The position numbers and the translations under genes are program-made. From Bacillota bacterium (GTDB taxonomy: Bacteria > Bacillota > Clostridia > Acetivibrionales > DSM-2933), in the NCBI GenBank assembly GCA_023430975.1, contig JAEYYB010000038.1, forward strand, positions 27,622 to 91,621: 64,000 nt of DNA, read 5' to 3'. The notes beneath the pieces were generated by a model. It saw only the letters and a program-made list of their open reading frames with translations. It was not told the origin of the DNA and did no database searches. Below, one piece after another: positions 17,292-25,371 of this stretch (its first letter is position 1; each line of letters starts with the position of its first letter).

Positions 17292-17738
17292 ATGAAAGTA
17301 ATATTAAAAGCAGACGTAAAAGGATTAGGTAAAAAAGACAGTTTGGTGGAAGTAAGTGACGGATATGCAAGAAACTTTCTAATGCCAAAAGGATTGGCAA
17401 TGGAAGCAACTTCAACCAATATAAATGTTATGAAGAATAAGAATGAATCAGATAGGATGAAGAAGGAAAGAGAGCTTGCTAAAGCAAAGGAAATGGCTGA
17501 AAAAATCAAGGAAATTACTGTAGTATTTAAGGCTAAAGCCAGCGAAGGAGGAAAACTCTTCGGTTCCATAACCAATAAGGATGTTGCGGACAAGCTGAAA
17601 GCAGATTTCAAGCTGGATGTGGATAAAAAGCAAATAATTTTAGATGATGTCATAAAATCATTAGGGACTACAGAAGCAAACGTAAAGCTATATCCTGAGG
17701 TTAGTGCAAAGTTAAAAATTAAGATAGAAAATGAATAA
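17292..17738 (+). CDS. rplI: 50S ribosomal protein L9
   Basis: This is a 148-residue protein with the L9 signature: MKVILKADVKGLGKKD, then SDGYARNFLMPKGLAMEAT, a long charged connecting helix (residues 41-75), and the C-terminal domain with GGKLFGSITNKDVADKL. It binds 23S rRNA near the base of the L1 stalk. GGGGGGAT precedes the ATG. dnaB follows 17 bases after the stop, the usual rplI-dnaB arrangement. Confidence 0.97.
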   Translation: MKVILKADVKGLGKKDSLVEVSDGYARNFLMPKGLAMEATSTNINVMKNKNESDRMKKERELAKAKEMAEKIKEITVVFKAKASEGGKLFGSITNKDVADKLKADFKLDVDKKQIILDDVIKSLGTTEANVKLYPEVSAKLKIKIENE

Positions 17739-17755
17739 AGAGGGTGTAGTAGATA

Positions 17756-19093
17756 ATGGATTTGGGTTCTTTTGGGAGAGTACCGCCTCAAAGCATTGAA
17801 GCAGAGCAGTCTGTCTTAGGCTCAATGTTGCTTGACAAAGAGGTAATTCCCGTAGTGACTGAAATTTTAAAAAGTGAGGATTTTTACAGGGCTGATCATA
17901 AGGAAATTTTTGAAGCTGTAATGGATCTCTTTGATGCTGGAGAACCGATAGACCTGATCACAGTTTCCGAGCAGCTGAAGCTACGTGGTACCCTTGATAA
18001 TATCGGAGGGCTCGAATACCTTACCAACATAGCAAATGCAGTACCAACAACTGCAAATGCCAAGCATTATTCAAAGATTGTTGAAGAGAAGTCAACATTA
18101 CGAAAGCTCATCAAGGCATCATCGGAAATAGTAAATATGGGGTATGAAGCTTCAGAAGAGCTTTCTTATATAGTTGACAAAGCAGAAAAAAGCATTTTCG
18201 ATGTTCTGCAAAAAAGGGGTACTCAAGGATTTGCTCCTATTAAGGATGTTTTAGTGGATGCCTTTAACAAGCTAGAGGAGCTCTATAATAATAAAGGCCA
18301 TATTACTGGTATACCCACAAGGTTTGTGGATCTTGACTTTAAGACATCGGGCCTACATAACTCAGACCTTATTCTTATAGCGGCAAGGCCTGCAATGGGT
18401 AAGACTGCATTTGCACTTAACATTGCACAGAATGCAGCAGTTTATTCAGGAGTTCCTGTGGCGATTTTCAGCCTTGAAATGTCAAAGGAACAGCTTGTAA
18501 GCAGAATTTTGTGCAGTGAAGCAATGGTTGATAGCCAGAAGGTGAAGACGGGGAAGCTTGAGGATGAAGATTGGAAAAAGATTGCCAGGGCTTTAGGGCC
18601 TTTGTCCGAAGCACCAATTTATATAGATGATACACCAGGTATATCAATATCTGAAATAAGGGCTAAATGCAGAAGGCTAAAGCTGGAAAAAAATCTGGGA
18701 TTGGTTGTTATAGACTACCTTCAACTTATGCAGGGTAGGGGTAAAACAGAGAGCAGACAGCAGGAAATATCCGATATTTCCAGATCGCTAAAAATATTGG
18801 CAAAGGAAATAAATGTTCCGGTAATTACTCTTTCACAGCTTAGCCGTGCCGCTGAGCAAAGGGCTGATCACAGACCTATATTAAGTGACTTGAGAGAGTC
18901 CGGTGCCATTGAGCAGGATGCAGATATAGTTATGTTTTTATACAGGGACGACTATTACAATCCGGAAACGGAAAAGAAAAATATAGCAGAGGTCATTTTA
19001 GCCAAGCACAGAAGTGGATCTACAGGCACAGTTGAACTTACATGGCTTGGTACATATACTAAATTTGCTAATATTGAAAAATACAGGACATAA
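17756..19093 (+). CDS. dnaB: Replicative DNA helicase
   Basis: The 445-residue protein has the N-terminal DnaB domain (PPQSIEAEQSVLGSMLLDKE), a linker, and the RecA-like motor with Walker A ARPAMGKTAFALN, Walker B VVIDYLQLM and the arginine-finger region KHRSGSTGTVELTW. Hexameric 5'-3' helicase of the replication fork. The length is normal and no intein is inserted. GGGTG lies upstream of the ATG. tilS begins ten bases after the stop. Confidence 0.97.
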   Translation: MDLGSFGRVPPQSIEAEQSVLGSMLLDKEVIPVVTEILKSEDFYRADHKEIFEAVMDLFDAGEPIDLITVSEQLKLRGTLDNIGGLEYLTNIANAVPTTANAKHYSKIVEEKSTLRKLIKASSEIVNMGYEASEELSYIVDKAEKSIFDVLQKRGTQGFAPIKDVLVDAFNKLEELYNNKGHITGIPTRFVDLDFKTSGLHNSDLILIAARPAMGKTAFALNIAQNAAVYSGVPVAIFSLEMSKEQLVSRILCSEAMVDSQKVKTGKLEDEDWKKIARALGPLSEAPIYIDDTPGISISEIRAKCRRLKLEKNLGLVVIDYLQLMQGRGKTESRQQEISDISRSLKILAKEINVPVITLSQLSRAAEQRADHRPILSDLRESGAIEQDADIVMFLYRDDYYNPETEKKNIAEVILAKHRSGSTGTVELTWLGTYTKFANIEKYRT

Positions 19094-19103
19094 TGAATCT
19101 TAT

Positions 19104-20579
19104 ATGAATAATAGCATAATTGAGAAAGTTTTAAATACAATTAAATGTAATAATCTTATTAATGTCGGGGAAACTGTAATCGCTGGTATTTCGGGAGGAC
19201 CTGATTCGGTCTGCCTTGTCCATATTTTGAATAACATCTCATCTATCTATAATTTTAAAATAATTGCTGTTCACATAAATCATATGCTGCGGGGAGAAGA
19301 AGCAGACAAAGATGAAAATTATGCCAGAGAATTTTGCGAAAGACTATCAATAGAGTTTTACTCAGACAAAATAGATATAAGGAATTTGTCTAAGAAAGAA
19401 TCTGTATCAATAGAGGAAGCAGGACGAATTGCAAGGTATAGGCAATTCCAGTTTTATGCTGAAAATAAAGGTGCACAGAAGATAGCAGTTGCACATAATA
19501 AAAATGATCATGCTGAAACCGTTATTATGAATATAATTAGGGGCACTGGAACCGACGGCTTAAAAGGTATACAGTACAAAAGGGATAATATAATAAGGCC
19601 TCTTCTAGATGTTTCCAGGCATGAAATTGAAGACTACTGTTTGATAAATGAATTGAACCCTAGAATTGACAGCTCTAACTTAGATAATATTTATACAAGA
19701 AATAAAATTCGGTTAGAGCTGATACCATTTATTAATAAGTGCTTTAATACCGATATAATAGAAAGTATTGGAAGAACTGCAGAAATAGTTGGTTGTGATA
19801 TTTCGTTTATTGAGGAATATGCAGTCCAGGCTATGAAAAAAAGCATAATAGAAAAAAAATCTGACAAAATAAGCCTTAATGTTAAAATTTTAAAGGATTT
19901 TCATGATTCCATTAAGAATAGAATATTAAGGAATACTATTAAAGATATAAAAGGAAATTTAAACGGGATTGAAAAGAAGCATATTGACATATTGTCAGAT
20001 TTAGCATTTAACGGGAGAACTGGTGCAATGGTTTGTCTTCCTGGAAAACTTATTGGGGAAAAATCTTATAATACTCTTTGCGTTTCATATGGAAGAATAA
20101 ACAGCTCAAAAAGCATAAAAGACCAAAAAAATGATAAATTTGAAATAGAAATGAAAACCCATGGAAGTAATTTCTTTAAGTTTAACGGCAGGTGTTATCG
20201 TTTGGAATCAGCGGTTATAGGGCCGATAGATGCAGAAAATATAAATATCGAAAGATGCAAAAAAGAAGGAAAAGTGCAGTATTTTGATTATGAATCTCTT
20301 AAAATGGGAATATATCTGAGAAATAGAACAAAAGGCGACTTGTTCAAGCCTTTAAATGGTAAAGGTACAAAAAAGCTTAAGGAATATTTTATCGATGAAA
20401 AGATTCCTCGAGAAGAAAGAGATAAAATACTTCTAGTAGCAACAGGAAATGAAATTGTTTGGGTAGTAGGCAATAAAACAAGTGATAAATTTAAAGTAAA
20501 TGAAAATACTAAATATATATTAAAGCTGGAATTGAAGGATGATATGGAGTGTCAATCAGATCACACAGGGGGAAATTAA
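19104..20579 (+). CDS. tilS: tRNA(Ile)-lysidine synthase
   Basis: This protein of about 491 residues has the PP-loop ATPase motif AGISGGPDSVCLVHIL near residue 30, HINHMLRGEEADKDE after it, and NIIRGTGTDGLKGI. The C-terminal TilS domain (YLRNRTKGDLFKP, KKLKEYFIDEKIPREERD) follows. It converts the wobble cytidine of the AUA-decoding tRNA to lysidine. I set the start at the ATG at 19104, after the dnaB stop; an upstream in-frame start inside dnaB would add 30 residues with no homology. No strong ribosome site is seen, which suggests coupling to dnaB. The gene is followed by hpt and ftsH in the classical order. Confidence 0.93.
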   Translation: MNNSIIEKVLNTIKCNNLINVGETVIAGISGGPDSVCLVHILNNISSIYNFKIIAVHINHMLRGEEADKDENYAREFCERLSIEFYSDKIDIRNLSKKESVSIEEAGRIARYRQFQFYAENKGAQKIAVAHNKNDHAETVIMNIIRGTGTDGLKGIQYKRDNIIRPLLDVSRHEIEDYCLINELNPRIDSSNLDNIYTRNKIRLELIPFINKCFNTDIIESIGRTAEIVGCDISFIEEYAVQAMKKSIIEKKSDKISLNVKILKDFHDSIKNRILRNTIKDIKGNLNGIEKKHIDILSDLAFNGRTGAMVCLPGKLIGEKSYNTLCVSYGRINSSKSIKDQKNDKFEIEMKTHGSNFFKFNGRCYRLESAVIGPIDAENINIERCKKEGKVQYFDYESLKMGIYLRNRTKGDLFKPLNGKGTKKLKEYFIDEKIPREERDKILLVATGNEIVWVVGNKTSDKFKVNENTKYILKLELKDDMECQSDHTGGN

Positions 20580-20580
20580 A

Positions 20581-21117
20581 TTGAATGTTATTAAGAAGGT
20601 ATTGGTTAGCAGGGAAGAATTAAAAGAAAAGGTAAAGGAATTGGGAAATAAAATATCCATGGAATATGAAGGTAAGGATCTTATAATGGTTGGAGTACTT
20701 AAGGGCGGATTTATATTTTTAGCTGATCTTATAAGGGCATTAAAGATTCCGGTTGAAATTGATTTTATATCTGTATCAAGCTACGGAAACTCTTCAAAAT
20801 CCTCTGGAGTAGTAAGAATTATAAAGGATATTGATGTTTCGATTACCAATAAGCATGTAATTATTGTTGAAGATATTATAGATACGGGACTTACACTAAA
20901 GTATCTTAAAGAGATGCTATATACAAGAGGACCTCTTGATGTGAAAATAATTGCTGCCCTTGATAAGCCTTCAAGACGAAAGGTTGATATTGATATTGAT
21001 TATAAAGGATTTACCATACCGGACGAGTTTGTTGTAGGTTATGGTCTGGACTATGCAGGAAGATACAGGAATTTGCCTGATGTTTGCATACTTAATGAGG
21101 AAATTTATAAAAGTTAA
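20581..21117 (+). CDS. hpt: Hypoxanthine phosphoribosyltransferase
   Basis: The 178-residue product shows DLIMVGVLKGGFIFLADL near the start, the PRPP loop HVIIVEDIIDTGLTLKYL, and YKGFTIPDEFVVGYGLDYAG, all typical of HPRT. It salvages hypoxanthine and guanine to IMP and GMP with PRPP. The start is a TTG at 20581 with AGGGGGA seven bases upstream; the in-frame ATG at 20539 would lie inside tilS and lacks a ribosome site. It begins directly after the tilS stop codon. Confidence 0.94.
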   Translation: MNVIKKVLVSREELKEKVKELGNKISMEYEGKDLIMVGVLKGGFIFLADLIRALKIPVEIDFISVSSYGNSSKSSGVVRIIKDIDVSITNKHVIIVEDIIDTGLTLKYLKEMLYTRGPLDVKIIAALDKPSRRKVDIDIDYKGFTIPDEFVVGYGLDYAGRYRNLPDVCILNEEIYKS

Positions 21118-21188
21118 TTATATAACAAAGTTATTAATTATGTTAAAAAAATAATCACTTTTAATGAAGTTATTTAATTGATACATTA

Positions 21189-21217
21189 TTGAGTTTTATA
21201 AAAGTATATGTTAATAT
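21189..21217 (+). promoter_or_regulatory. Sigma-A promoter candidate for ftsH
   Basis: TTGAGT (21189-21194), a 17-base spacer, then TAATAT (21212-21217). It lies 170 bases upstream of ftsH. Between them, 21302-21320 holds GAAAAGT/ACTTTTC arms around TATCC, which also contains TTATCCACT, one mismatch from the DnaA box. Nothing else is seen in the hpt-ftsH gap. Confidence 0.5.
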
Positions 21218-21385
21218 ATAGTATTGTATAATCATATTAAAATCACCGGCCTTTTTACATTTTAGATATGTGGGTGTAAATATATTGGGTTTTGATATGA
21301 TGAAAAGTTATCCACTTTTCACATAACCACTGACAGTATAATTTGTAATTTAATGTTTTTCATAAAATAATAAGGAGTGAGCTGT

Positions 21386-23176
21386 TTGAAGTATTTCAAG
21401 GGAATAAGTTTTTATATAGTGCTTTTGGTTATTATACTGGCTATTCTATCAATATTTAGTTTAAGTCAGGATCCTGAAACAAAAACCTATACGCATTTGC
21501 TATCTCAACTGAATAAAGTTCAATCAATTTCATTAGAGGGTAGTAAGGCAACTGTTATAACAGCACAAAAAACAAAGTATACAGTTATCATACCATCTAT
21601 TGATAAGTTTATGGATGAAGTTAATCCTTATGTCAAGAATAATCAAATAGCTTTGGAAGGGAAACCTCTTTCAACTGCTCCGTGGTGGGTTACAATATTA
21701 CCTACAGTCGGTCTTATAGTAATATTCATACTGTTCTGGGTATTCTTCTTACAGCAATCTCAAGGCGGAGGCGGAAACAGGGTGATGTCCTTCGGCAAAA
21801 GCCGTGCTAAAATGAGCGTAGATGAAAAGAAGAAGGTGACATTCGAAGATGTTGCCGGAGCAGATGAAGAGAAGGAAGAGCTTAAAGAGATTGTAGAATT
21901 TCTTAAGCAGCCAAGGAAGTTTGTTGAACTCGGTGCAAGGATTCCAAAGGGTGTATTGCTTGTGGGACCTCCGGGGACTGGTAAAACATTACTTGCTAAA
22001 GCTGTTTCAGGTGAAGCAGGAGTTCCGTTTTTCAGCATAAGTGGTTCCGACTTCGTTGAAATGTTCGTTGGGGTTGGTGCATCAAGGGTTAGAGACTTAT
22101 TTGAGCAGGCAAAAAAGAATTCTCCATGCATTGTATTTATAGATGAAATAGATGCAGTTGGTAGACATAGAGGTGCAGGACTTGGTGGAGGGCATGATGA
22201 GCGTGAGCAGACTCTTAATCAGCTCCTCGTTGAAATGGATGGTTTTGGACTTAATGAGGGTGTAATTATACTTGCAGCTACCAACAGACCGGATATTTTA
22301 GATCCTGCCTTGTTAAGACCTGGAAGATTTGACAGAAGAGTTATTGTTGGTTACCCCGACATAAAGGGTAGAGAACAGATACTTAAGGTTCATGCAAGAG
22401 GAAAGCCTTTGGATCCAAGTGTAATGCTTGATGAGTTGGCTAAAAATACATCGGGCTTTACAGGTGCCGATCTTGAAAATCTTCTTAATGAAGCTGCTTT
22501 ACTTGCAGCAAGGAAAGATAGAAAGCAGATTACAACAGAAGAGATTAAAGAGGCTACTTTTAAGGTTGTAATGGGTCCTGAGAAGAAAAGCCGTGTTATG
22601 AGTGAAAAAGAAAAGAAATTAACTGCTTATCATGAAGCAGGTCATGCTATAGCAGTAAAGATAGTATCAACTACCAACAAGGTTGACAGGATATCAATCA
22701 TCCCTGCTGGAATGGCTGGAGGGTATACATCTTACAGGCCTGATGAAGATATTAAACATTACACAAAGTCCCAGTTGATCGAAACTATCGTTGTAGCCCT
22801 TGGCGGAAGAGCAGCGGAAGAGATAGTCTTAGGAGAAGTTAGTACCGGTGCATCAAGTGACTTAAAACGTGCAAATGGGGTTGCAAGGGATATAATAATA
22901 AAATATGGTATGAGCGAAAAACTTTCCAATTTAATATTCGGTAATGAAAATGATGAAGTGTTTATAGGAAGGGACTTTGCTCAGTCAAAAAATTACAGTG
23001 ATGAAACTGCATCCATTATTGACGGTGAAATAAAAAGCATAATTGATAATGCATATGCAAGAACTTTGAGTTTACTGAAAGAAAACATCAACAAATTGCA
23101 TAAAACCGCTGAGGTTTTACTTGAAAAAGAAAAAATTGAAGGACCAGAGTTTGAAGAAATTTTTGCAAGTGTTTAA
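21386..23176 (+). CDS. ftsH: ATP-dependent zinc metalloprotease FtsH
   Basis: This is a protein of about 596 residues with two N-terminal membrane helices (about residues 7-25 and 105-125) around a small external domain. The AAA ATPase follows: Walker A VGPPGTGKTLLAKA, Walker B CIVFIDEIDAVGRHRG, and the second region of homology ATNRPDILDPALLRPGRFDR. The M41 peptidase carries the zinc motif AYHEAGHAIAVK. It degrades misassembled membrane proteins and short-lived regulators at the membrane. The start is the TTG at 21386 with AAGGAG eight bases upstream; the GTG at 21377 overlaps that ribosome site and is unlikely. The C-terminal tail is short. Confidence 0.96.
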   Translation: MKYFKGISFYIVLLVIILAILSIFSLSQDPETKTYTHLLSQLNKVQSISLEGSKATVITAQKTKYTVIIPSIDKFMDEVNPYVKNNQIALEGKPLSTAPWWVTILPTVGLIVIFILFWVFFLQQSQGGGGNRVMSFGKSRAKMSVDEKKKVTFEDVAGADEEKEELKEIVEFLKQPRKFVELGARIPKGVLLVGPPGTGKTLLAKAVSGEAGVPFFSISGSDFVEMFVGVGASRVRDLFEQAKKNSPCIVFIDEIDAVGRHRGAGLGGGHDEREQTLNQLLVEMDGFGLNEGVIILAATNRPDILDPALLRPGRFDRRVIVGYPDIKGREQILKVHARGKPLDPSVMLDELAKNTSGFTGADLENLLNEAALLAARKDRKQITTEEIKEATFKVVMGPEKKSRVMSEKEKKLTAYHEAGHAIAVKIVSTTNKVDRISIIPAGMAGGYTSYRPDEDIKHYTKSQLIETIVVALGGRAAEEIVLGEVSTGASSDLKRANGVARDIIIKYGMSEKLSNLIFGNENDEVFIGRDFAQSKNYSDETASIIDGEIKSIIDNAYARTLSLLKENINKLHKTAEVLLEKEKIEGPEFEEIFASV

Positions 23177-23222
23177 TGTTTGTTTGGGTCATTCCTGCGG
23201 AATGAAATGACCTGATATAGGC

Positions 23223-23251
23223 TTGACAAATATGACAGTGTATGTTATATT
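23223..23251 (+). promoter_or_regulatory. Sigma-A promoter of metK
   Basis: A perfect -35 TTGACA (23223-23228), a 17-base spacer and -10 TATATT (23246-23251) lie 27 bases before the SAM riboswitch. Confidence 0.8.
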
Positions 23252-23277
23252 GTTTCTTAATTAAAACTAAATATTAC

Positions 23278-23383
23278 CCTTATCAAGAGAGGTGGAGGGA
23301 CTGAGCCCTATGAAACCCGGCAACCGGCAAATTGTATCGGTGCCAATTCCTGCAGAATATAAAGTATATTCTGAAAGATGAGG
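23278..23383 (+). promoter_or_regulatory. SAM-I riboswitch (S box)
   Basis: The canonical S-box core is present: AGAGGTGGAGGGACTGAGCC, then ATGAAACCCGGCAACC, then GGTGCCAATTCCTGCAG. P1 is formed by CCTTATC (23278-23284) with GATGAGG (23377-23383). SAM binding stabilises P1. Without SAM, the 3' P1 strand can pair with the 5' side of the downstream terminator (CCTCTTCAT), forming an antiterminator. This gives transcriptional OFF control of metK by its own product. Confidence 0.96.
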
Positions 23384-23399
23384 AAAGCAGAAATAATTG

Positions 23400-23426
23400 C
23401 CTCTTCATTTAACGAAGAGGTTTTTT
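23400..23426 (+). terminator. Riboswitch-controlled terminator before metK
   Basis: CCTCTTC (23400-23406) pairs with GAAGAGG (23414-23420) and is followed by six T. This is the expression platform of the SAM-I riboswitch. Confidence 0.92.
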
Positions 23427-23537
23427 ATATGTCCAGGAAGTTATGGGTTATGCTAAGTCACAATTGCTTTTAATGCAGCAATAATATAAATTAAAATAAT
23501 TGATTTTTTTATCATGAAATAAAAAGGAGGAATAGAA

Positions 23538-24731
23538 ATGGCAAGAATTTTATTTACTTCAGAATCTGTTACAGAGGGGCATCCCGATAAAATATGTGAC
23601 CAGATTTCTGATGCAGTTTTGGATGCTATATATGAAAAGGATCCAAATGCTAGAGTAGCGTGTGAAACAGCAGTAACAACAGGCATGGTACTGGTTATGG
23701 GGGAAATTACTACAAATTGTTATGTAGATATTCCAAAGATTGTTAGAAATACCATAGGGGAAATCGGTTATGACAGGGCTAAATACGGTTTTGACTGCGA
23801 AACATGTGCCGTAATTACATCGATTGATGAACAATCACCGGATATAGCAATGGGTGTTGATAAAGCCCTTGAAGCTAAAAAAGGAGAAATGACAGACGCT
23901 GAAATCGAGGCTATTGGTGCAGGTGATCAGGGAATGATGTTTGGGTTTGCTTGTGATGAGACCCCTGAACTTATGCCAATGCCTATATCCTTAGCACACA
24001 AGCTGGTGAAGAAGCTGAGCGATATAAGAAAAGCTAAAGTTGTTAATTATTTAAGACCTGACGGAAAATCACAGGTTACAGTTGAGTACGAAGATGACAA
24101 GCCTGTAAGAATAGACACGGTTGTAATATCAACTCAGCATAGCTCAGATGTTGAGCATACGACTATTGAAAAAGATATAATCGAGCTTGTAATAAAGCCC
24201 GTAATCCCAGCAGAGTTGATAGATGCAAATACCAAATTCCTTATTAACCCTACAGGGCGTTTTGTAGTAGGGGGACCACAGGGCGATTCCGGCCTTACAG
24301 GAAGAAAAATTATTGTTGATACCTATGGTGGATATGCAAGACATGGCGGTGGTGCTTTTTCAGGGAAGGATCCCACAAAGGTTGACCGTTCAGCAGCATA
24401 TGCTGCAAGATATGTAGCTAAGAATATAGTTGCAGCAGGTTTGGCTAAAAAGTGTGAAGTACAGTTAGCATATGCCATAGGCGTTGCAAAACCGGTATCA
24501 ATTATGATCGATACATTTGGAACAGGAAAAGTTTCAGAGGACAAGCTGGTTAAATTAGTTCAGAAGAACTTTGACTTAAGGCCGGCAGGAATAATAAAAA
24601 CACTGAATTTGAGAAGACCAATATATAAGAAAACAGCTGCATATGGTCATTTTGGACGTTCTGATGCCGATTTGTCATGGGAAAACACCGATAAGGCAGA
24701 AATATTGAAAAGGGAAGCTGAAATAATATAG
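23538..24731 (+). CDS. metK: S-adenosylmethionine synthase
   Basis: The 397-residue protein has all the MetK signatures: TEGHPDKICDQISDAVLDA, the GAGDQGMMFGFA hexapeptide region, GGPQGDSGLTGRKIIVDTYG, and GGGAFSGKDPTKVDRSAAYA. It makes SAM from methionine and ATP as a homotetramer. AAAGGAGG precedes the ATG. The upstream SAM-I riboswitch and terminator make it feedback-regulated by SAM. It stands as a single transcription unit closed by a hairpin. Confidence 0.97.
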   Translation: MARILFTSESVTEGHPDKICDQISDAVLDAIYEKDPNARVACETAVTTGMVLVMGEITTNCYVDIPKIVRNTIGEIGYDRAKYGFDCETCAVITSIDEQSPDIAMGVDKALEAKKGEMTDAEIEAIGAGDQGMMFGFACDETPELMPMPISLAHKLVKKLSDIRKAKVVNYLRPDGKSQVTVEYEDDKPVRIDTVVISTQHSSDVEHTTIEKDIIELVIKPVIPAELIDANTKFLINPTGRFVVGGPQGDSGLTGRKIIVDTYGGYARHGGGAFSGKDPTKVDRSAAYAARYVAKNIVAAGLAKKCEVQLAYAIGVAKPVSIMIDTFGTGKVSEDKLVKLVQKNFDLRPAGIIKTLNLRRPIYKKTAAYGHFGRSDADLSWENTDKAEILKREAEII

Positions 24732-24772
24732 TTTGTTAATACCTAAGCTATACTTAAAACATGATTTATCCG

Positions 24773-24816
24773 AGAGGGATTTACTGCGATGACAAATATT
24801 GCAGTAAACCCTCTTA
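24773..24816 (+). terminator. Hairpin terminator after metK
   Basis: GAGAGGGATTTACTGC pairs with GCAGTAAACCCTCTT (one bulge) around a 13-base loop and is followed by AATTTATG. A long stem with a weak T-tract. Confidence 0.6.
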
Positions 24817-24874
24817 ATTTATGTTGTAACCAATTGCCCACTTTCATAATAAATTGATTATGGGGGTGTTTATA

Positions 24875-25222
24875 TTGTTTGACCTGATACCTGAAATACT
24901 ATTATATATCTTTGCTGTTTATGGCATGTTATCCCTTATTATTAGTGCTGTTGAATCATTTACTAAAAGGAAAAAAACTAAAAATCCTGGTGTCAAACTG
25001 GTAGTTTTGTTAAAGAACCAGCAGGATACAGTAGAGGGTATTATAAGGACAATACTGGATGCGGAAACTTCAAAAGATATTGTTTCCGATGGTAAATTAT
25101 ACATAGTTGATATGGGATCTCAGGATGAAACTTTAAAAATATTAAAAAAGCTTAAGAGAAATTATGATATGATTGAAATTTTTGATATGGGCGATAAAGA
25201 ATTAATATTCAAAGAAATTTAG
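24875..25222 (+). CDS. Small membrane-anchored protein with truncated GT2-like domain
   Basis: The product of about 115 residues starts at a TTG at 24875 with GGGGGTG upstream (an earlier in-frame TTG at 24854 overlaps that site). One hydrophobic helix at about residues 3-27 is followed by KRKK and a single alpha/beta unit: VKLVVLLKNQQDTVEGIIR and LYIVDMGSQDETLKILKKLK. This resembles the first nucleotide-binding unit of family 2 glycosyltransferases, but the rest of the catalytic domain is missing. It could be a regulatory or vestigial protein. It lies alone between metK and recD2 and ends inside a palindromic repeat. I do not know its function. Confidence 0.55.
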   Translation: MFDLIPEILLYIFAVYGMLSLIISAVESFTKRKKTKNPGVKLVVLLKNQQDTVEGIIRTILDAETSKDIVSDGKLYIVDMGSQDETLKILKKLKRNYDMIEIFDMGDKELIFKEI

Positions 25223-25283
25223 GAATGGTAAAATATAACTTCTGCCTATCATATATGGAAAGTTATATTTTAGTCATTCCTAA
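25220..25283. repeat. Palindromic repeat, family A, short form (copy 3)
   Basis: TTAGGAATGGTAAAATATAACTT-like left arm (first bases in the stop codon of the upstream gene) pairs with AAGTTATATTTTAGTCATTCC. The central core hairpin of the family is missing, leaving about 64 bp. It probably also acts as a terminator-like stem. Confidence 0.7.
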
Positions 25284-25371
25284 TTTGAATGGTATCCTTA
25301 AATCTGATAGTATATAATATAAATATTGGTCAAATCATTTAATGATTTAATAGCATGAGGAGCATGACAAG

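Noticed and set aside
17756..19093. Intein in DnaB
   Set aside because: The helicase has normal length and uninterrupted Walker A and B regions.
21302..21320. DnaA box and origin of replication
   Set aside because: A single TTATCCACT inside a small dyad is not enough; no cluster of boxes and no dnaA or dnaN nearby.
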